The notes under the pieces: generated by a model | Told to the model about the DNA's origin: nothing | Database searches by the model: none | The model's input: the letters and a program-made list of their open reading frames with translations, nothing else | Program-made: the position numbers and the translations under genes | Source: Sabethes cyaneus | Lineage: Eukaryota; Arthropoda; Insecta; Diptera; Culicidae | NCBI RefSeq assembly: GCF_943734655.1 | Contig: NC_071353.1 | Span: 82,858,604-82,922,603, forward strand | DNA: 64,000 bases | Reading direction: 5' to 3' | Shown here: positions 57,156 to 64,000 of the stretch, piece after piece | Layout: each line of letters starts with the position of its first letter | Numbering within the stretch: the first letter of the stretch is position 1

Positions 57156-57376
57156 CAGAGCTGCCATAAATACAGTTATTTGTGCATGCATAAATTTGGG
57201 ACCCTACCGTTTTCTCCGGAGTATTTAATTTCCTCGATCTAATCTTTTAAATAACATAAATAGTTTATGGACTACTTTAAAATTCAGGAACATTAGTAGA
57301 GCCAGAAATCACAGCAACTGAAATAATTGATCCCAAATTTATGCATGCACAAATATCTGTATTTGTGGCAGCTCTG
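57156..57376. mobile_element. hAT-type MITE in the left foldback arm, 221 bp
   Basis: TIRs CAGAGCTGCCATAAATACAG and CAGAGCTGCCACAAATACAG extend to ~46 bp with two mismatches. The perfect 8-bp duplication AGTATAAG flanks it (57148-57155, 57377-57384). The opposite arm has the empty site (CTTATACT at 58200-58207). Its presence in one arm only dates it after the arms existed, or after loss from one arm. Confidence 0.92.
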
Positions 57377-57552
57377 AGTATAAGTGTGCCAAAAAATTTT
57401 GGCCGGGTCTGGCCGGGCATTTTGGTTATTTCAATTGTGAATTACATACATATATGCTGGTTTTAGTAAGTTATCAGGGTTTTATTATTCGTATATGTTC
57501 ATTAAAATTTCACAGGACCTCGTCCACGTTTGTTTCGCTATCTGTTGCAGAA

Positions 57553-57714
57553 TTATTTTCGTTCTAGGATTTTTGTAAAAGTTTGTATGCAGCGGGTAAC
57601 AACCGCATTGATTTTTTTTACTGTTGGTCTTCTTAAAGTTGAAATTAATGGATCCGACGTCATTAACAATATTCTGAAAACATCTTTGTTTGTCGATATT
57701 GTCGTTAATTCACG
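57553..57714 (-). pseudogene. Transib transposase-like C-terminal exon, left-arm copy
   Basis: Minus strand: STNKDVFRILLMTSDPLIST, LRRPTVKKINAVVT, stop at 57553. The MTSDPLI..LR block is what I associate from memory with the C-terminus of Transib-type transposases after the catalytic Glu. The upstream exon is not present on this arm. Same exon as 57885-58032 with a few replacements. Confidence 0.5.
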
Positions 57715-57739
57715 GTAATATAAAAAATAATAGATGCAG

Positions 57740-58032
57740 CTGTTCTACCAGTCGGTCGTCTTTCGGAAGAACCGCAAGAGTGCCGTATCAAAGACATAAA
57801 GCGTGCACGTAAATGTTCAAGGTATGTTAACAGTAATGAATCATGATTTTATGTAATTATTGAAATAATCTGATTTCTGAACAGAATATCGTTAAACGAA
57901 AATGTTTTCAAAAAATTGTTAATGACGTCGGATCCATTGATTTCAACTTTAAGAAGACCAACAGTAAAAAAAATCAATGCGGTTGTTACCAGCAGCATAC
58001 AAACTTTTACAAAAATCTCAGAACGAAAATAA
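57740..58032 (+). pseudogene. Transib transposase-like C-terminus with intron, right-arm copy
   Basis: After an AG acceptor (57738-57739), LPVGRLSEEPQECRIKDIKR and ARKCSR are read to a GTATGT donor at 57822. A 63-nt intron ends TTCTGAACAG at 57884. The next exon begins in frame and reads ISLNENVFKKLLMTSDPLIS, TLRRPTVKK, to TAA at 58030-58032. The SEE-x-x-E stretch could hold the catalytic Glu. In the known family the DDE core lies upstream and is absent. This fits a 3' remnant of an autonomous element; confirmation needs a homology search. Confidence 0.5.
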
Positions 58033-58695
58033 TTCTGCAACAGATAGCGAAACAGACGTGGACGAGGTCCTGTGAAATTATTATGAACATGTACGAATAA
58101 AAAAACCCTGATAACTTACTAAACCAGCATATATGTATGTAATTCATAATTGAAATAACCAAAATGCCCGGCCAGATCCGGCCAAAATTTTTTGGCACAC
58201 TTATACTACATTGTATGGCGGTTCAAGCGATGCTAACTTTAGCTGCCAGTAGCTTCCTATTTACGGAAAAAATTAGTTGTAAAAACTGTAAAATTTATGC
58301 CTCACATCCATTTTTAAAGCAAATAAAGCAACATATGATATATACACCATCTAGAAAGTTACGTATTTTGATAGTATCCAAAAGTTTGTAGAACATGTCG
58401 AACCTGTTAGATGAGGTTTTGTGTACAAGAAGTTTAAAAAACTGATTTTAAAGGGGTCCACGACAGAAAGTCATTTATATCTCGCAAACCATATGATGCA
58501 GATACATAGTATCTTCGGCAAAGTTTAATTTTTTCAAACTTGTTATCCCCTTAATATATAATTATATGAAAATGGCATTAGATGCAGAATACTTTTTTAT
58601 GAAACTTCTCCTAAGATACCTAAGCTCGAAAACGTCAGGAAAAGCGAGAAAAGACTTTTGATCGCCTTTTTCCAGAATGGTCCCACTGTGCGCCG

Positions 58696-59487
58696 TGTTC
58701 GACAGCCTTGCGCTAGTCTTACTCACTACGAGATAGTGGTCAGAGTCGATATTTGGTCCACGAAAAGACCGTGCATCGATAACGTCCGAAAAGTGTCGAC
58801 CGTCAATCAAGACATGATCGATCTGAGAGCTAGAGTCTCCATTTGGATGCCTCCAGGTGTGTTTCCGAATATTCAAACGCAGAAAGTAGGTGCTACAGAT
58901 GGCCATCCCTCTGGCCGCGGCAAAATTTATGAGCCTTAGACCGTTATCGTTGGTCGACAGATGCAGGCTATGTCTTCCAATAACTGGACGGAAGAATTTC
59001 TCCCTCCAGATCTGCGCGTTTGCATCTCCGATGATGATTTTCACGTCGTGTTTCGGGCACTCTCCATAGGTCCTCTCAAGCTTGTCGTAAAACTCGTCTT
59101 TAGCATCATCGGATTTATCATTTGTCGGTGCGTATAAGTTGATTAGGCTATAGTTGAAGAATTTGCCCTTAATCCTCAACACGCATACACGGTCATCTAC
59201 GGGCCTCCACCCGATAACTCGTTGCTTTTGTTTTCCCAACACTACGAAACCGACTCAATGTTCTGCTTTTTTACCGCCACTGTAGTAAATGTGGTACTTG
59301 AAAGAAGTGCCTGCAATAGGGTCTACTGCACGGAAATCCGTTTCTCCGGAATTTGGGCACCGAACTTCCTGAATAGCAGCGATCTCCACTCCGAGTTGAT
59401 GCAGCTCTCGAGCAAGCAAGCCAGCCCGTGCCGGTTCATGGAGAGTTCGGACATTCCAGGTACCAAATTTCCAATCGTTATCCTTTA
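58696..59487 (-). pseudogene. RTE-type LINE endonuclease domain (one in-frame stop)
   Basis: The 5' half of the RTE open frame. It starts near 59487 with DNDWKFGTWNVRTLHEPARA, then IAAIQEVRCPNSGE (catalytic Glu). A TGA at 59255-59257 lies before VGFVVLGKQ. Then come VCVLRIKGKFFNYSLINLYA, IIGDANAQIW, LINFAAARGM, HTWRHPNGDSSSQIDHVLI and IDSDHYLVV (catalytic Asp-His). APE-type endonucleases nick the target for reverse transcription. The reading frame runs into the Transib foldback at 58695 and continues as EARTERTLCFNIQRL at 56615. This EN+RT type is often annotated as craniofacial development protein 2-like. Confidence 0.85.
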
Positions 59488-59932
59488 ATCGTTTCCTTGT
59501 CCCTTGCCGTGTCCTATACCGATTGTTCCGTCCTGAATTTCTTTGTTCGTTGTTCGTGGTAATTGAGTTTTCGGTATACTACCTCACCGGGGTCGCGATA
59601 CCTACATCCCGCTGATGGGTCTACCATCTTAGGTATAGCTTGCGGGATACAACATTTCATATTCAGCCGCCCGTTACGAGACAGACGCTGTGTGAGCCGC
59701 CTCTCACCTGGAGAACAGGCGCTCTAGTTCGCACCTCCTAGCTTAGCTGCTTCAGTAAGTACATGAAGCATTTCCGGGTAAGGCCATCGACCGTCATCAT
59801 TTGACTTAGATCTGCGTGGAGGCGTGAGGTGGGAGCTTGAGAGAACCAGAGCTATGTTTGACGCTCTTTCCAGGTAACTCTCTCCATTTCATACCCAATT
59901 AAAGGCAGGTAGCAGAATTAAAGGATATAAAT
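59488..59932 (-). other. 5' leader of the RTE LINE
   Basis: No ORF. GC-richer than the surroundings. Short phrases (TAGGTATAGC, GGTCTACCATC) resemble leader DNA around 34060-34200 of the other RTE-like copy. Confidence 0.4.
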
Positions 59933-60010
59933 AACTTTTTGTTTTTCTTGTTTTTTATCATTTTAGGTATTCTACTAAGACGCTCAAATAAACATTAGTT
60001 AATTTGACAA
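59933..60010. repeat. ~75-bp inverted repeat bracketing the RTE LINE, right copy
   Basis: TTTTTATCATTTTAGGTATT, CTACTAAGACGCTCAAATAA and ATTAGTTAATTTGAC are the complement of 54393-54472. Confidence 0.75.
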
Positions 60011-60232
60011 TGGCATCCGCGCCTAGTGAGCCGAATAAATTCTTGGGTCTGAGGAAAGGGATACCAGACACAAGGACATCGCCTTTCTAAGGAAATGTCT
60101 AAAATACCATGTGACTACCATAAGTCATAAGGTTAAGACTAGATCAACGCCCGATTCCATCGTTACTAGAATGGAAAGGGAATGGGTCAAAAATAGCATT
60201 AAAAAAATTTACAGCAAGCCTAACGCATTAGA

Positions 60233-61753
60233 ATGACTGCTTCCCAAGACATTAGAATGTCATTCCCGTCTTTGCAACCGGGACCAGATGGTATACCACC
60301 AATCATCTTCAAGAACTGTGTAGATACGTTATGTGCACCCTTAGCCGCAATTTGCAACTTGTCGCTGAGTCAATCATCATTCCCAGATGCCTGGAAGGAA
60401 TCATTTTTGTTTCCTGTGTTTAAGAAAGGCGATCGCACAGCTGTGGAAAACTACCGAGGAATTACCTCTTTATGCGCAGGATCGAAGCTACTGGAGAGTC
60501 TCGTAAATAAGCTTCTATTTCAGGAAGTAAAGTGTCATATCTCCTGTGACCAGCATGGATTTTTTCCAGGACGGTCGACCACCACAAATCTCACAGAGTT
60601 CACATCATTCTGCATCCAGAACATGGAAAACGGAACTCAAATAGATACTATTTACACAGACCTGAAGGCGGCCTTTGACCGTGTGGACCATGATTTGCTT
60701 CTGGCCAAAGTAAAACGGATGGGTGCGGTACCGACCTTTGTAGACTGGCTGAGGTCATATCTGGTTAACCGGCGTCTCTCTGTGAGACTGGGCAGCGCAC
60801 GTTCGAATCAATTTTCTAATCGATCTGGTGTTCCGCAAGGTAGCAATCTTGGCCCTTTGCTGTTTTCACTATTCTTCAATGATGTATGCGCTGTGTTACC
60901 TCGAGGATGCAGACTTTTGTATGCGGATGATTTGAAGATCTTCCTCAGTGTAAAGTCTAATGAAGATTGTCGCGAGCTTCAAAGGCTTCTCAACAACTTC
61001 GTCGACTGGTGTAAAACGAACGAGCTCCTCATCAGTTTGCGTAAATGCTCGGTCATCTCTTTCAACCGCAAAAAACAACCGATTCAATGGAGCTACACTA
61101 TCGATGGCGAGTCACTGGATAGAGTCTCAGTTATCAAAGACCTTGGCGTACACCTGGATGAGAAGCTCTCGTTCCGTGAGCATTATTCGTACATAATAGC
61201 GAAGGCCAATTAAAACTTGGGATTTATCTTTCGAGTCACCAAGGAATTTCGGGATCCATATTGCCTGCGTGCTCTTTACTACTCCCTTGTGCGATCCGTA
61301 ATTGAATACGCTGCTGTAGTGTGGAGCCCTTATTCAGGTATTTGGTCGTCCAGATTGGAAGCCATCCTGCGTAGATTCGTTCGGTACGCGCTTAAATATC
61401 TCCCATGGAGAAACACATACGATCTGCCTCCGTATCAAGACCGCTGTCGTTTAATGCATATGGACACTTTGGAAAGACGACGGAAAATTGAAAGAGTTCT
61501 CTTCATTAGGAAGGTTTTAGTCGGCGAATTGGATTGCCCAGCGATCCTGGCTCAAGTCAACATCAGTGGCATCCCAAGTTTTCTACGAAATAGAGAGTTT
61601 CTTCGACTGGACTTTAGACGCACCGAATATGGCCAGAATGAACCCATTCGTGTTATGTGTTGTTTGTTTAACAGTGTATACAATTATTTTGATTTCCATG
61701 TTTCATGTAGTAAATTCAAAGAACAACTGCTGCTCTCAAGAGCCTTTAATTAA
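60233..61753 (+). pseudogene. Jockey-type LINE reverse transcriptase, 5'-truncated, one stop
   Basis: RT blocks in order: PSLQPGPDGIPPIIFKNC, FPVFKKGDRTAVENYRGIT, DQHGFFPGRSTTTNLTEF, IYTDLKAAFDRVDHDLL (motif A), GVPQGSNLGPLLFSLFFND and LLYADDLKIFL (YADD). The thumb DLGVHLDEKLSF follows. A single TAA at 61211-61213 separates this from NLGFIFRVTKEFRDP and the C-terminal ALYYSLVRSVIEYAAVVWSP to a stop at 61753. The endonuclease and ORF1 are missing upstream (60011-60232 is non-coding), as expected of 5' truncation during retrotransposition. Clade assignment (Jockey) rests on the TTTNLTEFTS and YADDLK signatures. Confidence 0.8.
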
Positions 61754-61862
61754 GTTAGTAGTGTTTTATTCATGTAGACAACAGCGTCAGATGAATTATT
61801 GAACAATATATAATATAATATGTTATTCTTTGCATCTAAAGCTAGCTATAAATTAGCCCATT

Positions 61863-63330
61863 TTGTTTGAACTTTTTCTGAAAAAAGTAAAGAGAGCTGA
61901 ACAATGTGAAGCTGAACGTAAACGTAAACTGGGAGGTAAAAAACTTAAACAGCTTCTATTACGAATGAACAGTACTAGGGAAGCTACTAAAGTACACCTG
62001 TTAGGCAGTTTTTCTACAAAATCGATCTTATACTTTTTCCCATAAACAACAAAACTTTTTAAATATGGGCCTCAAATATGCTGTTTCTCCAAAACCAGAT
62101 GTTGAGCAGGCAATAATTGATATTGAAACAGCAGCCACTAGCTGCAAATTTCCACCTGACCAAGTGAGTGAAGTACGCACTACTTTTTCGGAAATTGTTA
62201 AGACGCTCCCCCATCATGAAAATAAGTCTGATATGCAGACTATCAAGGAACTTAAAGAAAAACCAGTATTTTATTTAAAGGCGGACAAAGGTAATAAAAC
62301 CGTCATAATGGACAAAACTGACTATGACGATAAGATGCTCCAGAAAATTAATAACGGTCCATACATGCAACGGAGGACTAATCCCCTTGCCGAAATGGTC
62401 AGACGTGTGGATAGAACTATCCAGGATTACAAGAATATTATTGGTGATACCTGAAAAATTTTTCGTATTTCTAACCCTGTTCTCCCGAGAATAAAGGGCC
62501 TTCCAAAAATCCACAAACCTGGTAATGAAATGAGGGAAATTATTTCTGCAGTAGGATCCCCAACCGGAAAAGTTGCAAAGTGGCTAGTCAAAGAGTTTCA
62601 AGCTATGCCAAAGAAGTTTCCCAGTCGATCGGTTAAGAGCACAGGAGATTTCATCGAAAATTTGAATGCCTCAGGTAACATTAGAGCTGAGGAAATCATG
62701 ATATCATTTGACGTAACGGCTTTGTTCCCTAATGTTCCGGTGAACGAAGCACCAAAACTTTTAGAAAATTTGCTACTTTTACAGCGTAGTGGGAATGAGT
62801 GGAGAACAAAAGTTAAGGGCTACTTAAGATTAACCCAACTTTTTATGGAGGAAAATTATTTTGAATTTAGAGGCAATTTTTATAAGCAGATGAAGAGCCC
62901 CAATGGGGAACCCCCCATCCCCTTTCTTATGTGAGCTATTTATTGTGAGCTAACAAGAGGACTTTGATACTCTCTTACACATACTCAATAACGTCCACAG
63001 AGATATTAATTTTACATTTTGAAGGAACAGAACAATAAACTTCCATTCTTAGAGGTTGTTGTCATAAGGAACTCCACAAAATTTAATTTCGATATTTATA
63101 GGAAACCCACTAATACGAAACGGGTGATACCTATCACATCCAACCACTCATTTCAAATTAAAATGGCCGCTTTTCACCACATGATTCACCATGTGGAAAA
63201 TCTTCCTTTGAGAAAGGAAGGAAAAGACAATGAATTAAGTTACATTTTCAAGATTGCCAGGCTGAATGGTCATAAGAAAGAAACCATCCAAGTCATTTTG
63301 AATAAAAAACTACAAGGTATGCAGCCCTAA
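61863..63330 (+). pseudogene. Penelope-like element reverse transcriptase, broken, catalytic segment deleted
   Basis: The N-terminal part is at 61863-62045. Then comes MGLKYAVSPKPDVEQAIIDIE and LKADKGNKTVIMDKTDYDDKM (62065-62454), typical of Penelope elements. After a stop: LPKIHKPGNEMREIISAVGS, MISFDVTALFPNVPVNEAP (motif A) and FRGNFYKQMKSPNGE. Next to this, FDTLLHILNNVHRDINFTF and NNKLPFLEVVVIRN, FDIYRKPTNTKR follow. The expected segment with the YxDD catalytic motif is missing between about 62935 and 62960. No GIY-YIG endonuclease is found after 63330. In the family the enzyme reverse-transcribes at exposed 3' ends; this copy is dead. Confidence 0.82.
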
Positions 63331-63879
63331 GGGTTGTACGAAAGGGTGACGCAGGACTATATCTGCTCATTAGATCAAAGACTAATGTAAACCGAATTTC
63401 TGGCATATGTATGTTTATAAGAATCTATCAGTGCCATTGTTTAAGTGAATGTTTAAATGAGAAGAGCGAAATATTCAGATTCAATTCTTCATTGAATGCA
63501 ACGGTGGCTTTGGACATACGTGGACGGGGGTCATTTCTTTTCAAATCACTTCTGAAAGAATAAATGAATGAATGAATGAATGACCAGCCCACAGATTATT
63601 GAATTAAATATGATTATGCGTAGCTTGACATGTTTCAATAATCTTGCTTTAACGCGCTTGTGGCCTTTAAAAGAGCCATTGGCTACAAATAACATTAAAG
63701 CCAAAGCACGTTAATTGCAAATACGACGTGCCATTCGAATGAGCTCTTTTGACACGAATGGCAACAGGCACGTAAGTTAGCGGCGTCGATTCACTACTTT
63801 TGCTCCGAGTAGGTTTTACTAGTTTTCTTTCACAGCTTACCGCTTGCTATATAGCAGAAAATATGGCACATACGCAAAA
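63331..63879. other. No gene; ATGA microsatellite
   Basis: GGTGACGCAGGACTA (63345-63359) echoes 726-740. An (AATG)n run sits at 63558-63582. Nothing else supported. Confidence 0.4.
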
Positions 63880-64000
63880 ATTTCTGTTTCATTTGATGAG
63901 AGTCCTTATCTTCCTACCACAGAGGTGAGGGGTCTCAAACCTTCATAAAATAAATTCATGCTTCCAAAAACTCCCACATGCCAAATCTGGTTCCATTTGC
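63880..64000 (-). repeat. Multi-module repeat, copy 3 (reverse, cut by window end)
   Basis: Minus strand reads GCAAATGGAACCAGATTTGG, CATGTGGGAGTTTTTGGAAG and GAGACCCCTCACCTCTGTGG, matching units at 16900-17050 and 52920-53030. Confidence 0.8.

Larger units (their letters stand above)
56621..58690. mobile_element. Transib-like foldback element with RSS-type ends, 2070 bp
   Basis: Both ends begin CACAGTGGGACCATTCTGG; over the first ~69 bp only position 29 differs. CGCCG flanks both sides (56616-56620, 58691-58695). A CACAGTG heptamer and 5-bp CGNCG-type duplication are the hallmarks of Transib, the superfamily related to RAG1 and V(D)J signals. The arms (~850 and ~800 bp without the hAT MITE) are inverted copies of one 3' end, each with a transposase-like C-terminal exon reading inward to outward. 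The catalytic core is missing, so it is non-autonomous. Confidence 0.85.

Noticed and set aside
57530..58391. ORFs of 60-75 codons in the foldback (57530, 57849, 58164, 56991)
   Set aside because: Antisense or out-of-frame readings of the inverted arms; the spliced C-terminal frame explains the conservation.
62275..62514. 79-codon minus-strand ORF
   Set aside because: Antisense of the Penelope-like reverse transcriptase.

Overview
The window looks like heterochromatin-style repeat DNA from a dipteran, most likely a culicine mosquito (Aedes-like). I infer this from the AT-rich composition, the tRNA-derived SINEs, and the mix of BEL/Pao, RTE, Jockey, I-type and CR1/L2-type retrotransposons with many TA-, TTAA- and 8-bp-flanked MITEs. 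I find no convincing complete host gene. The only non-mobile coding candidates are a short exon-like ORF (9743-9976) and a THAP zinc-finger remnant (39492-39935) split by a hairpin.

Layout. 1-662: BEL/Pao pol fragment. 1.1-2.5 kb: two tandem arrays. 2.6-3.5 kb: TA-flanked MITE. 3.65-5.6, 10.1-14.2, 30.2-32.3, 40.5-44.0 and 46.7-52.0 kb: about ten copies of one ~2 kb non-coding family, several joined end to end. 6.7-9.0 kb: decayed RTE-like LINE broken by a hAT-like element and a MITE. 15.0-17.4 kb: second LINE 3' fragment cut by a TTAA foldback, then a multi-module repeat. 17.5-27.7 kb: a CR1/L2-type LINE whose ORF2 is split by a complete 5.5 kb I-type LINE with poly(A), 12-bp target duplication and both ORFs open. 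28-40 kb: a mosaic of nested TIR elements, SINEs and hairpins. 44.2-46.7 kb: largely featureless. 52.0-53.6 kb: long CA tract and a second copy of the multi-module repeat. 53.6-63.4 kb: BEL/Pao integrase fragment, RTE LINE, Jockey-type LINE and Penelope-like element.

Most notable: (1) a foldback element at 56621-58690 has Transib/RAG-type ends (CACAGTG heptamer), a 5-bp CGCCG target duplication and a spliced transposase-like C-terminus. It sits inside an RTE LINE and itself carries a hAT MITE in only one arm. (2) ORF1 and ORF2 of the CR1/L2-type LINE are in the same frame, separated by a single UAG in a tobamovirus-type readthrough context. (3) The 5.5 kb I-type LINE appears intact and recent. 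Many insertions can be checked inside the window because an empty site exists in a sister copy or the interrupted reading frame becomes continuous when the insert is ignored.

The elements are not a cooperating gene set. The window is a record of sequential insertions. Clade names come from motif recognition by eye; no database search was run.
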